From assembly GCA_028622995.1 (NCBI GenBank), contig JAJQJQ010000027.1, positions 1,364,001 to 1,428,000 on the forward strand: DNA of 64,000 nucleotides, written 5' to 3'. A program made the position numbers and the translations under genes. This stretch comes from Panagrolaimus kolymaensis. Lineage: Eukaryota > Nematoda > Chromadorea > Rhabditida > Panagrolaimidae. The first letter of the stretch is position 1, and every line of letters begins with the position of its first letter. The notes beneath the pieces were generated by a model, which was given only the letters and a program-made list of their open reading frames with translations, was not told the origin of the DNA and ran no database searches. Shown in pieces: positions 24,016 to 35,871 of the stretch.

Positions 24016-25312
24016 CCACCTAAAGTAAAAATGTTTGAATGCATTTTTATTGGAAAAAATATTAAAATCAAAAAACATTATTTTATATATTTTGTTTATT
24101 TTAAATTAATCTTGAAAGAAAAAGATCAAAATCTTTTATTCTTCTTTTTTATTCTCGAAGTAATATAAATATTTATTTTTAATTTAATTTACAAATCTTG
24201 ATTTGCCTTCAAAAGGTATACTGTCGAAGTTTATTAAATTTTTTTAAGCAAAATATAAAATTATGCTTCTAGCATTTTATGAAAATCTTAAAACAATATT
24301 ACACCAAATTTTGATTTAAAAAAGCGCTTATGGCTCTTCACTTTTTTAACTAATAAAACTAAGAACAAAAATCAAAAAATAATTATTAAAAAATTCAAAA
24401 CTTAGAAAATAATCGAGAAAAAAAGAGTGAAACTTTTAAAGAATTTTTTTTCTCCTTTTTTGTAAAAAAAATGTATGAGAAAAAACCAACAAAACTCAAG
24501 CCACTTTTTTTAAAGGCGCAACAGAGATGAAGATCCACGAAAATGCGTTGCTAAGCACAAAAAATAAGAACCATCATAAATCCAAGAAAGCAATAAAAAG
24601 GAAATAGTGGCTCATTCTTTAATTTTATTTTATATAAATAGACTTTTTTCTGCCTTGCCAAAAAGCAACAGAGTGACTGACAGCAGTGAGCCTTGGATTT
24701 AATTTTTTGACGAAATCCTGCAAAAAATGATGTTTGTCAAATACGTGAATATGAAAGTTACAGTATTCTATCAAAAAAAATACAAAGAAAAAGTTAATGT
24801 TTAATAAAAAAAACACAATAAAAAGGATTTCTTGTTTACATTTTCTTTTTTTCGCTGGTTTTTTTTATAATAAAAAAAATTACTCTGCTTTTTTATATTT
24901 AGGGATAACCTACCAACCTACAAAAAGAGTAAACACAAGAAAAAAATGAAACAAAAAAGTTTCACGGACAGAAAAAAAAAATTTTTATTCCTCTAAAAAC
25001 TTTTAATCTTTTGAACTCTGTGGTTGCAACGTTTCAATCACAACTACGCTTTTTCTTTCTGACTATCCCATTCAACACTAGCACCAAAAATCAAAATAAA
25101 TAATAAAAACTTTTTCTAAACATTTTTATATTCATTAAAATTTTTTAAAGAAATTCTTAAATTTTTAACAAAGAATAAAATAATTTGTAGACGTCATAAG
25201 CAATGGTCTTTTTTTCTTTTATCAAAAAATTTAACAACAAAAAAATAGTATAAAAACAAAGATAAAATTGTACAAAAAAATAAATATTTTATTTTAGAAT
25301 TGGTCTTTTTTG
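24016..25312. other. Intergenic, promoter region of protease gene
   Basis: AT-rich sequence with no supported exon. A 'TTTATTTTAG' acceptor at 25288-25297 lies 15 bp before the protease start and could be a spliced-leader trans-splice site. Confidence 0.4.
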
Positions 25313-26469
25313 ATGAAAGTTGTTTTTTTTATTGGATTTTTTATTGTTGTTTTTGTTGCCATCTGTCAAGCAACATTGAATGATGTCGATTTTCGAGAAT
25401 TTAATGTTTTGGCAAACAAAGTTGGAATCAAGTTTTCCAGTAATGATGAATTAACTCAACGAAAGGAAAATTTTATGAAATTCAAAAAAGAAGTTGAAGA
25501 ATTTCGTATAAAATATCCAAGCGTTACTTTTAGAGTGAATGAATTTGGTTTATTATCGGATGAAGAAAAATGTAAAGTAAGCTTTTTAACCAAAAAATAG
25601 AATTTTTTGGGTTTCGGCTGAAAACTTAAATTTTGAATTTCTTAAAATATTTTCGCCTCAAAAATCAGAGAACTTGAAAATAGTTTTCATATTTTCTTAA
25701 CACAAAAAATATAAATATTAACCAAACTTTTTTCGGAAAAGTTTAAATCTGTAAACTTTTTTCTTTTTAGTTCAATAACGCTAAATTTTTTGAAGACGAT
25801 GTTGCATATTTTTCCGTAGGATCAAAGCCAAGTATATTAGTTAATAATGCAGCAGTAACTTCCATTGTGCCTGAATCATTTGATTTTCGAACTCAAGGAA
25901 AAGTAACTCCCGCTAAGGATCAGTATTGGCAAAAATGTGGTTCATGTTGGTCATTTTCTGCTGTAGGGGCTATAGAATCACAATATCTCATCCATTTTAA
26001 TATTTCTTTGGATTTATCTGAACAATATCTTGTTAATTGCGCTTCAAATTCAAATTATACTGGTTGCAGCGGTGGCAGTAGTCTTTATGCATTTAATTAT
26101 ACTCGAGATAATGGAATTTCGCTGGAAACTTGTGAACCTTATTTAGCAAAAAATGATATTTGCAAGATAAATAAATGTTCAATAAAATATAAAAATGTTG
26201 GAGGATATTATTATCTTGGAAATAATGAGACCTCATTGTCTTGGTATCTTTTTAATTATGGCCCAGCTGTAACAAATTTATATCTTCCCAAAGCTTTTTA
26301 TTCTTATTCTGGAGGTATTATGGATTTTCCATCGACAGAATGTAATGAAACAAATAACGCGGGAACTCATGTTATTTTGGTTATTGGATACACAAATGAT
26401 TATTTGATTCTTAAAAATAGTTTTGGACCTACATGGGGTGAAAATGGCGGATTTGCAAGAATTAAGTGA
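25313..26469 (+). CDS. Papain-family cysteine protease, truncated by a late TGA
   Basis: Exons 25313-25576 and 25771-26469 join in phase. A signal peptide (M-K-V-V-F-F-I-G-F-F-I-V-V-F-V-A-I-C-Q-A) is followed by an I29-type inhibitor prodomain (E-N-F-M-K-F-K-K-E-V-E-E-F, V-N-E-F-G-L-L-S-D-E-E). The mature enzyme starts near P-E-S-F-D-F-R. The oxyanion Gln and active Cys are in K-D-Q-Y-W-Q-K-C-G-S-C-W-S-F-S, the His in G-T-H-V-I-L-V-I-G-Y and the Asn in L-K-N-S-F-G-P-T-W-G, so the catalytic triad is intact. Several N-x-S/T sites suggest glycosylation. The frame ends F-A-R-I-K then TGA; the next 25 codons (26470-26547) continue the family's G-T-N-F-C-G-L-G end, so the TGA (probably from CGA) removes the C-terminal strand and one disulphide Cys. 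It is secreted or lysosomal; activity is uncertain. Confidence 0.8.
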
Positions 26470-26744
26470 GGAACAAATTTTTGTGGTCTTGGTGGCTTTT
26501 TTGCGCCATATTTGAATAAAACTATTCCACTTCCACCTATGAAGTGAGTGATCAAAAGGCATTTTCAATAAATGTAACGTTTCTCTTGATTATAAGTAAA
26601 AGTTTTTATTTTCATTACATTAACATAAATTTTGTTTTGTTTCAATTTTCAATAAATTACTGCCTTCTAACAAATTTTTTTAATAAATACAAGGTGCAAA
26701 CAAAACATAAAAGATTGAGTAAAATTATATATTTTGAAAAAAAT

Positions 26745-26842
26745 TGACAAATCTCATCGAAAAATAAAATCAGGTTTAACAGAATTTTCATGTATATATC
26801 TACCATACCATTGAAAATATCATTTTAATTTACTCTTTCATA
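26745..26842 (-). pseudogene. Fragment copy of the kinase gene 3' end
   Basis: About 95 bp here match, at roughly 80 percent by eye, the last codons of the kinase gene at 30154. Both share ATAAAATCAGGTTTAACAGA (here) or its near match and the following GT..ATATATC.ACCAT block. In the minus-strand frame it reads E-N-S-V-K-P-D-F-I-F-R then a stop in place of Gly. It is a dead duplicated piece, about 3.4 kb from the intact gene. Confidence 0.7.
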
Positions 26843-28261
26843 TGGATTTATTTTCATCAAGTTTTTTTAAAAGAATATTGTTTAAAAGCTGGGAAAGAAT
26901 CTTCTAGAATACATTTTTTTTGGCTTGAATAGCAGCAGCTATCTTCTTTTTGTTTGTTTGTAATAATTTGCTCTAAAAATTTAAAAATATAAATGATTAT
27001 AAAAAGAATTACAGATTTTTTTTTGTTTTTCAACATTTTTTTCTTCTTTCCTATAAAAAACTGTGTTTCACACGCGTAAAAACTTCGATTTTCTTTCCTC
27101 CCTTTTTTTCCTTTAGCTGTGCGTGCGTCCATGCTCGCAAATAAGTTTCTTTTCATTTTTTGCTAAGTTTGCTGGCATAAAAAAAATTAATCATAGGTTG
27201 TTTCGAAATCATACGAGAAAAAAATAAAAAAGTTTTTTCATCGAGAGAAATGTGCTGATTCATCTTTTTTTATGGTTTTTTTCTTGAGAAAATTTTTTAT
27301 CGATGTGTTTATTTTTAATAAGGTTTAAGTTGGTTCCTTTTTTAAAAATTAAAGAAAATTGGTGATTTTCTTCCTCACTTTTTTAGTTCGTTTATAAAGA
27401 AACAAAATGTAACCATTTTTATTTTTGTTTCAAACTATCACACTTTAAAGATATTTTTTAATTTTATTTTTTGTTTTCCATTCATTTTAGTTTGGATTAA
27501 TATCTTTTAAACGTGAAAAAATTTTTTTTTCTAGAATACAATTTTTTTTTAATTTTTTTGTTTTGGGCTTCTGCATTTTTTGAACATTTTATGGGGAGCG
27601 TCAACATCAAACGGATTATATTAATCCTAGATGGATATGGAAAAAATAAGGTTTCTTTTTTTAATAAAAAAAAGTAAAAAACAGATTATTATTTTTTGAT
27701 TTTCTCTTTCCAGTTTTGACAGCCAAATAATAAAAGAATGTTTTTAGCTTAAGTTCAACCCTCTTCCGCCGCGAGTTCACTTTTGCCGGGAAGGTTCTTA
27801 ATGTTCTTTTTTTGTTGCTTTTTACCCAAAATAAAATTAAGCAAGCCCGCTTTCTTCCTTAAAAAAAGACGACGCATTTGCTGCTCAATAAAAAGGAAAG
27901 AAAAGACTTTCCTTTTATTTTATTTCTCACCCATCCTAATGCTGATAATTTTTTATGTGAAAGTGAGAGTGAGAGAGAGAGGAAAAAAAGGAAAGGAATG
28001 CGTGCGTTCTTTTTCTTCTTTTGTTGATGTTGTAATATTATGAAATTTTTGTTGACAATTTAGGTGTTCTTCTATTTTTCGTTTTTCCGTGCTTTTTTTA
28101 ATTTTATTTTGCAATTTAATAAATAAATTCGAATTTTTTTAATTTTTTTAAAAATTATTTTTCGTGAAACTTTAAATTTAAAATAAATATTATTATAAAT
28201 AAAATGAAAAAAATTTTTTCAGGGTAATTAAAGGCGAACAACAAAGCCTGGTTAAAAAAGT
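26843..28261. other. Intergenic, no gene seen
   Basis: T-rich sequence with a GAGAGTGAGAGAGAGAGAGG simple repeat near 27960. A short frame at 27590 (M-G-S-V-N-I-K-R-I-I-L-I-L-D-G-Y-G) ends at a GT but has no partner exon that I can find. Confidence 0.4.
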
Positions 28262-29123
28262 ATGGAAGGTAATAACGTGAGTTTAAAATTGTTTTTTCTT
28301 CAAAAATTTCTAAAAAAAATATAAAGTTTAATGAGGGAAAAAAACATGCCTTTCTTTTGCTAAATATTACTCATTACCATGCGATTTTACTTTTTGAAAC
28401 AACAAAAATGTTTTACCCTTTTTTTAATCAAAAAATTGATTTTTTGGAGTTTTAATACAATTACCAAAAATGAAACATAAAATGTCTCTATTTTCCGGGA
28501 TTTCTTATACATTACAAAATCTATAATAATAAAAAAATCGCATGATTTCAGCAACATCAAGACGATCAAGAAGACGAACCTGTATACATCGTATCCACTA
28601 AGGTTGGGAGCCAATTAAACCAAACTATGTTAAACTCAATCTTAGGCACAAGGTAAAAATAAAATAAAGTTTTATTCCAATTTTTTTAATAAAAATAAAT
28701 TTTAGTGGGACTTACATCGAAAAAATGATAAAACAAAAAGTTATGCCCCGACTTGTTCATCCACCTTATATTTATGATGGAGAAATGTTTTTACACACCA
28801 TTAACCCGCCGCAAGTTGATGGAATCGTCAATGGGTATTATGACACACATAATTCTGAACCATTAATTTCTTTGAACCTTGCTACGGTTGCTTATTTCGA
28901 TATTACAAAGGAAGCGGATGAAATTTACAAATTATTATTACCAAAGAAAATTCAAGAAAGCCAATTTAAAAAACTTCTCGAAAAAACTGTTTATGGACGG
29001 CCAAACTTTGGTATTCCTAAAATCAACGATTTTCTAGATGCTTCTGCACGTGTTATGATTGGCAGACAATGGCAACCACAGATTGACTCGATCGTTGATC
29101 AGCTTACTTTCCAAGAACTTTAA
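28262..29123 (+). CDS. Small conserved-looking protein, unknown function
   Basis: Exons 28262-28276, 28552-28652 and 28706-29123 join in phase for about 177 residues. The first exon encodes only M-E-G-N-N. The protein is soluble with an acidic start (D-D-Q-E-D-E-P), then V-Y-I-V-S-T-K-V-G, and a C-terminal half containing P-R-L-V-H-P-P-Y-I-Y-D-G-E-M-F and D-A-S-A-R-V-M-I-G-R-Q-W. Codon use and clean splice sites argue for a real gene. I do not recognise the family. An upstream TTTTTTCAG at 28213-28221 may be a 5' UTR splice or trans-splice acceptor. Confidence 0.6.
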
Positions 29124-30153
29124 AATTTAGTAAGGGAATAATATAATATTCATATTTAACTCTAATAATGTATTGGAAACATCTTGTCTAAATTTCTAAC
29201 GCTTTTATACTTACTTTTTTCAAACAACGGATCTTTCTCTCTATCTATTTTTTTACCTTCCCTTAAAAATAGCCTCAAATCAAAGTTTTTTTTGAGTATT
29301 ATTTTTTGATTTTAATTCTCTATAATTAAAATTCCCTCTACTATTATTTATAGTATTTTTAAACAAAAATATCGAACTAAAAAAAAATTCTTTTTGAAAC
29401 AAAAAAAAAAACGTTGTTTTATAATTCTCTAAAATCTAGCTAAATAATAAAAGGAAAAAAATTGTTTTCCCTAAGAAATAAATTTTTAATAATTTGTTTT
29501 CTTAGAGGATCTTTGAGAAGAACTGAATTGTAGGACTGTCTAGATATAACAAAAAAAAGATTCAGGAAAATTTTTTATTGTGTTTTTTCTCGGATCTTTA
29601 TTTTAAAAAAAGAGTTTTTCTTTTTTTAAATTTTATTTTTATATCCCACCACCATTTGGGAGCTAGACATGTCTGCCATTCGTTTTCTTCTACTTTTTTC
29701 TTATTCTTACTTTTCATTATTAAAGCCTTTAAAAACATCGAGACTTTAATATTTTTGGAAGGCTTGTTTTCATGCAAAAAGCTTTTTTTTTGTCTTTTGT
29801 TTCTTTTTTTTATTGAACTTTGCTACGATTGACTATTTCATTTTTTTGCTAATATTTTTGTATTTTACTTTTCGATCATATTTAACCAACCCTATATATA
29901 TGTCTCTTTTTTTAAACTTTATTTTTGTAACTGTTAATCAAATAAATAATTATATATAACGTTTAATAAATTTACTTAATGAAAAACACCAATTCGGGGA
30001 ATTAGAACAAATTCAAAAATTTAAAAAAATGTTAAGTTTTTCTTTAAAAAAAGCATTTTGCAAAAAGAATTCTTTCATTTATTTGTGAAATCACGAAAAA
30101 AAAAATCAATGAAGAGCAAAAAATGTAAAAAGCAAATTAAAATTAAAAATTCG
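29124..30153. other. Intergenic, convergent 3' region
   Basis: AT-rich sequence between the convergent ends of the unknown gene and the kinase gene. AATAAA-like signals occur near 29940-29945. No exon is supported. Confidence 0.5.
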
Positions 30154-30813
30154 TTACAAATCTCCACGAAAAGTAAAATCAGGTTTAACAGAGTTTTCAA
30201 TAATATATCGACCATTTGGAATATCATTTTCATTTGCTCTTTCGAGAGCTTCTTCTTGATTTGAGCAAATTCCTGCTTTTAAATGTCTTTCAATTAATCG
30301 ATTTTTAATTATTTCCCAATCCGCTGTAATTAACCATTTTGCATTTAATTCTTTCGAAATTTCATACCAAATTGGATCTTTGAGAAGTAAATAATTTCCT
30401 TCTAAAATAATTATTTTTATTGAAATTGGAATTTCAATGTCATCATTTTTCGGTTCTTTTAACGCATGGTCGAATGAAGGCGCAAAAACCACAGATTTAT
30501 TTGCTTTGAGTTCCTTCACTAAATCAAATAATTTTTGTGGATCAAAAGTAAATGGAGCTCCACGGCGCTTAAATAAAAATTCAGAATTTTCCATGGTTAA
30601 AAGTTGTTTTCGAGGAATATGAAATCCATCCATTGGAAGCACGGTGGTTGTTCCATTTCCCAAAGTTTCATTAATTTTGTTACAAACTTTTATGGCAGTA
30701 GTAGTTTTTCCAGCACCTGGTGGACCAGCTAAACCAATAATTATTCTATTAGCTTCAGATTTATTAAGTAAATCCATAGCCCTTTGAGCTAATTCTTGGT
30801 AAATATTTTCCAT
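30154..30813 (-). CDS. P-loop kinase of the uridine kinase/PanK/YFH7-like family
   Basis: A single exon of 219 codons. The Walker A motif is G-L-A-G-P-P-G-A-G-K-T-T (residues 27-38). Family motifs follow: P-M-D-G-F-H, R-R-G-A-P-F-T-F-D, A-P-S-F-D-H-A-L-K-E-P, L-E-G-N-Y-L-L-L-x-D-P-I-W, and R-L-I-E-R-H-L-K-A-G-I-C with a final N-D-I-P-N-G. This is the phosphoribulokinase/uridine kinase superfamily branch with bacterial CoaA/FrcK-like and fungal YFH7-like members. It transfers phosphate from ATP to a small hydroxyl substrate; the exact substrate is not evident. Length and motif order are complete. Absence of introns, unlike its neighbours, is worth noting but not proof of transfer. A decayed fragment of its 3' end lies at 26745-26842. 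Confidence 0.8.
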   Translation of the reverse strand: MENIYQELAQRAMDLLNKSEANRIIIGLAGPPGAGKTTTAIKVCNKINETLGNGTTTVLPMDGFHIPRKQLLTMENSEFLFKRRGAPFTFDPQKLFDLVKELKANKSVVFAPSFDHALKEPKNDDIEIPISIKIIILEGNYLLLKDPIWYEISKELNAKWLITADWEIIKNRLIERHLKAGICSNQEEALERANENDIPNGRYIIENSVKPDFTFRGDL

Positions 30814-31226
30814 TTTTATAAACTACACGAAATAAAATCAACTTTAAATGAAATATGTTTTTTCCTCTAATATAATATCGATCAATGACAAATAATGTGA
30901 AAAAAAAATGTGCACCGTCGAATAACAACCAACAGACTACATTTTTTTGAATGATTTTGTAGTATCTTTCTCGCTATAAAAAGCCGATGGCCAATGCTTT
31001 CTTTTTTATAAATAATTTCTGATAGCCTTTTTGATTTTTTTAAACCTTTTTCTCGTCATTTTATTTTTGTTATTACCTTAAAAAAGTATACTGATGATTG
31101 ATAAAAAATCTAACGATGCATTAACAAAAAAAAATGTTTATTATTGGTATAAATAAAATTTTATTCATCTTTTTCCACTTAAAAACGTTAATAACCTAGT
31201 TTTATAAACAAAATTATAACAAATTT
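30814..31226. other. Intergenic, promoter of kinase gene
   Basis: AT-rich spacer between the kinase start and the 3' end of zinc-repeat gene C. No exon is supported. Confidence 0.5.
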
Positions 31227-34200
31227 TTATTTCTTTGGTTGAGATTCACAAATATGTTCATTCGGTCCAAGTTCAACATATTTTTGACCTTTCTCATTTT
31301 CCCGAATTGTTGCAGAAACAAATTTCTTTTTTTTAAGACATCCTCTGCACCCATAATTATCACATGCGGATCGATAAGAATAATAATAAAATTTCTTTGG
31401 ATTATTTGGATCAATAATTACCAAATCATCCTTTTTAGCTTTGGTGCCATTATTTTCAAAATAAAAATTTGGAAGATTTACCACTTTGTAAGCTGTAGGT
31501 GGAAGAGGTTTGTAAATTTCTTTTTTACAAACATGTTCGACATTATTTTTTTCTAAATATTCTTCTCCATTTTCATCCAATCGAATTTTGGCACTTACAT
31601 ATTTTTTAAGTCTTCGACATTTTCGACAACCAAATTGCTTTTTATCTTTCATGTAATTTAATGTATAGCACATAGTTTCGTCATTTGTGTCAAATACAAT
31701 TAATCGCTGGGCTCCAACTTCATTGAATCTTCGTTTACATTCTTCAATTTTATAATGAGGCTTTCGAAGAATATTAAAAACTATATCTTCTGGAACATAT
31801 TCATTTGGAACACATTGATGTTCATTTTTATTTAGTTCAATAAATTCTTCATTCGTTCCACGATTCACCACTTTTGCTGTTACTTGAACTTTCTTTTTCT
31901 TTTGACATATCCAACAATAAAAGAAATCTGGATGATCGGTATTATGAGAATATTCATAACACATTTTTTTGTTGTTATCATTTTTAGCTGCAAAAATTAT
32001 TAACTTTTCCAAAAGTTTTCCATGCCGTTTTCGTTTCAAAAATTCATAATCAGGTTTTCGCATGATGGTACGAGTTTCATAATTTTCCAAACAAAATGGA
32101 ATAGGTTCACAAACATGTTGGCGATTTTGCATACTAATAAATTCATTTCCATCTTTATCATAACAAATATAAGCAGTGAATCTACATGTTTCTAGATTAG
32201 CGCATTTTCCACAATAAAATGATTTATATTTATTATCTCGAAGAAATTCATAACATAATTGCCGATTTTCAGGAACTAAAATTAAAATTTTTTTTCTTGT
32301 TACTCCATAAACAGTATGTTCAACAATTTCATAATCAGGCTTATGAATAATTAAATCATCGGTAAACTTTTCAGGATCATATTCTCGAGATTCACAAATA
32401 TGTAAAGTTTTGTTTAATTTTAAATATTTCCTTCCTCCTTCATTGGTGATACAAAGCTCGGCCGTAGCTGATTTGTTTAGTTTGGCACAACCATTGCAAT
32501 AAAATTTATCCCTTTGAAAAAAATATTCATATCCTTGAGATTTATCAGGTAAAGAGAAAATAAATAAATTTTTTCGAGTTATTCCCTTTTTGAAGTAAGA
32601 TATGATTTTAAAATTCGGTGCTTCAACAATTTGTGTTGATTCATCCAAAATATATTTTTCAGGTTCATATGGGCGTAAATCACAAATATGTTCGACATTA
32701 CTTAGCTGAACATAACAAGTTTCATCATTTTCATTTGATAATAAAATTTTTGCATATACAGATCTTTTTTTAAGTGTGCATCCACAGCATCGAAAAAATC
32801 CTTCACCACATTTATAATATTCATAACACCATTTTCTTTCGGAAGAAGAAAAAATGATGAGCCTTGATTTTTTTGTTTTACCATGATCAAATTGAATTAA
32901 ATCAAAATTAGGAGTTTTAATAATTTGTGTTGAAGGATTAAAAATATATTTATTTGGTTCAAATTGACGAAGTTTACAAATATGTTCAGTTTTACGTAAT
33001 TTAATATATTCATGCCCATCATGATTTATGCAAACATCAGCCGCAATAAATTTGCTTAACTTTCGACCATGACAATTCCAACATACATAACATTTGTGAT
33101 TTTTACTCCAACTATAGATATAGCATAATCTTCTATCATCAGAAGGAAAAATAAATAACTTCCTTTTTTTTATTATTCCATTTTCGTGATAGGATAAAAT
33201 TTCAAAATTTGTAGCTTCAATAATTTCAGTTAGATTGGATTTATCAATTTTGGACTTTTTTGATGGAGGGCTAAAAATCAGCTTATCATTTAAGGAATAT
33301 ATAAATAACCAAAGAAACAGAAAAAAAGGTGTCTCAAAAGCTAGGTCTAAGGATTAATTATAAAGTTTAATTTCTTACGATTTTTTTATACCTTACAGGG
33401 AACGGTCAGACATGTAAGTGAGATTTCGATATTTTGTTTAGCCCAAAATATTATTTAGCATATTTTAAAACATATCCCAAAATCTTAGCGGCGAATGGAA
33501 AGATGGTCAAAAGTTACAAGTCCTCAAAGTTTCAAATGATCAACAGGGAAACCCTATTGGACCTTTTTGACTCACAGGGTTTCCCCGTAGGACCTTTTTG
33601 ACTCATAGGGTTTCACAGTTGATCATTTGAAACTTTGAGGACTTGTAACTTTTGACCATCTTTCCATTCGCCGCTAAGATTTTGGGATATGTTTTAAAAT
33701 ATGCTAAATAATATTTTGGGCTAAACAAAATATCGAAATCTCACTTACATGTCTGACCGTTCCCTTGTTAGTTTATTTCTGTTGACTCAAGCTATACTTA
33801 CATTGTTTCAATATCATCCTCATCAATTTCGTTGTCATCCCTCTCAAATTCATCTTCGGTAATTTCTAAATCTTCTTCTGAATAACAGCTGTCGTCTGTA
33901 TCACTCATTTCATAATTTTCATTATCGGACGAAATTTCAATATTGGAATCTTCGATGGCTTTATCGCTCATGTTGCTGCTATTTTCTCTCAATTTTCTTT
34001 TACGCAATTGCCTTTTTCTAAAAAATTTTTGTTTACATATATACATACTCCAAAGCAGTTACATACTCAGGGATTATTTCATTTTGATATGGATTTGCAT
34101 CATTCAAAACAAAAGTTTCGCTAAAAATAAAAAATATTTTAATATAAAGAAGTCAAAACTTTTATATTCAAAACGTTACATTGGCGTTTCAGGTGCTTCA

Positions 34201-35041
34201 ACGTTAGGAACATCCAAATTTCTCAAGGTTTCATTTTCTTTTTGGCCAAGCCTTTTACAACTATAAAATTAATATATCTTAGCGATTTGTTGGGGAAAAA
34301 AATTAACTAACTTTGTTGTTGTATCAGATCCATTAATAGTTGGTAAAGTGAGGGGCTTTACATCAACCAATGAAACATTTGATTGCTTTTCCAAAAGTTG
34401 CATCCATTTTTCTTTTTTGGTTTGCTCAAAATAATTTGATATGACTTTTATAAATTCTTTAATTTTAGCGGAATCTTGATTTGCGAGAATAATAGAATCC
34501 AAAAAGGTTTCAATGCAAAATTGTTGCTCCGAAGTGGCATCTCCAGCAACATCATCACCCTGAAGAAGCGAGTATAGTTTTAAAAAGATGCAAATAAACC
34601 AAGATTACCTTATGTTCCTTAATTTTGTCACATACTTTCTGGCAGGCTGTCTCTTTTTCAAAAAATAAAACACGAATGCCATTTCTTTCATTTTCAACAA
34701 TAAACAAATAATTCTAAAAATATATATTATATTTTTTTACAACTCTATGGAAACTAGAAAAGCATACGTTTTTTTGAATAAATTTCCAGTTAAATAAAGC
34801 AGTAATAAGCTTGACGTCTATAAAAAATGCTTAATTAAAAATAGAAAAAAATAAAGACGGCAAATTTTCCTACCTTCATTTATTGGTTCAATAAACACAT
34901 ATTTACACATAGCATTTATTTGAACTTTGCAGTAACTGGTATCTTTCAGAACTAAATTTGGATCAAAAACGAATAATTCGATGCTCTTAGACTGAAAAAA
35001 AAATGCACAAAAGTAAAGAAAAAAGTTTAGTAATTTACCAT
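31227..35041 (-). CDS. Zinc-repeat protein C (7 repeats)
   Basis: Nine exons join exactly in frame (2919 nt, about 972 residues): 35039-35041, 34874-34991, 34768-34817, 34609-34713, 34312-34559, 34180-34260, 34067-34120, 33802-34017 and 31227-33270. The first coding exon is only the ATG. The N-terminal domain reads S-I-E-L-F-V-F-D, Y-C-K-V-Q-I-N-A-M-C-K, N-Y-L-F-I-V-E-N-E-R-N and T-A-C-Q-K-V-C-D-K-I-K. A helical segment, an acidic linker (E-I-S-S-D-N-E-N, D-E-D-D-I-E-T-M), P-P-S-K-K-S-K and seven C-x2-C/H-x-C repeats follow. All repeat Cys and His are kept, so this copy looks functional. Intron 33271-33801 is enlarged by a foldback MITE. Confidence 0.7.
33396..33767. mobile_element. Foldback MITE, 372 bp, TTA target duplication (PIF/Harbinger-like)
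   Basis: The left arm starts CAGGGAACGGTCAGACATG and the right arm ends in its near-perfect reverse complement. The arms pair over about 150 bp with almost no mismatch, leaving a short centre with two copies of a GACCTTTTTGACTCA word. TTA flanks both sides (33393-33395 and 33768-33770). A 3-bp TTA duplication is typical of PIF/Harbinger elements. The near identity of the arms suggests a recent insertion or strong hairpin conservation. It lies wholly inside an intron of zinc-repeat gene C. Confidence 0.85.
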
Positions 35042-35871
35042 TTTTAAAGTTTTGTACAAAAACACTTTTTTCACAGGAAATTATTATTCGATTTGGAGCA
35101 AAAAGATTTAATGGTTTTTTTCTTCAACGATTTTAAGAAAAATGAATCAATTTAAATTTGAAAGAAAAATATAGAGAAGAGAATACTTTTTTCAAGCTAA
35201 AACTTTATTATATATATTTATTAATTTGTAAAAAAGGAAGTCAAATTTCGATTAAAAAATTAATAAACGCAAACTTTAGTAAATCGTTCACGAAAAAAGC
35301 GACGCAATAAAAAAAATATTTTCAAAAAAATAAACACTTTTAGTTACTTTTTGCGTATTCACTAAAATAATAAAAATGCACACCTGCTTGGGTAAATTAT
35401 GAATGACCTTTTTGTTTGTTTTTTTTTCTCAAAAAGAGTACGAAGGCGCCAAAAAAAAAGTTTAGCAAAGTGCCGTTTGATTTGTGTCTTAAAGGTGCAC
35501 TTCTGCCCTTTTGGGCAGAAGTACAAAAAAGTGTCATTCTTTTTTATTTGTTTGCACCTTTGAAAATCTAATAGACTTTTTTATTAAAATATCAAAATAA
35601 AAGTCGAGAGACAGAAGGGCACCAGTGGAAAAAGCGATCTCCTGCTGTGTGGGTTATTTTTACATCGAATGCTGCCCGGTTATAAAAAAATGATATTTAT
35701 CTTTATAAAAATGATAATACCATATTCCTTCGTTCAAATCAAAAATAACGACGAAAGGAAAGATTCAATTTGAAACAAAAAAGTTTAAACAAAACACAAA
35801 AACTGAAGAAAAAAAAAGAAATCGTTTTTAACAGAGATAAAATTTAAGCAAATATTTCAACCGCTTTCTAT
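35042..35871. other. Intergenic between zinc-repeat genes C and D
   Basis: AT-rich promoter of gene C and 3' flank of gene D. A short perfect hairpin, TTCTGCCCTTTTGGGCAGAA, lies near 35502-35521. No exon is supported. Confidence 0.5.

Noticed and set aside
27593..27650. Short frame reading I-L-I-L-D-G-Y-G, like the start of a phosphoglycerate mutase
   Set aside because: It ends at a GT but no following exon with mutase motifs is present downstream; only about 20 residues match and the motif is short.
35500..35523. Perfect short hairpin as a miRNA or terminator
   Set aside because: The stem is only about 10 bp with almost no loop, too short for a miRNA precursor, and intrinsic terminators are not expected in a eukaryote.
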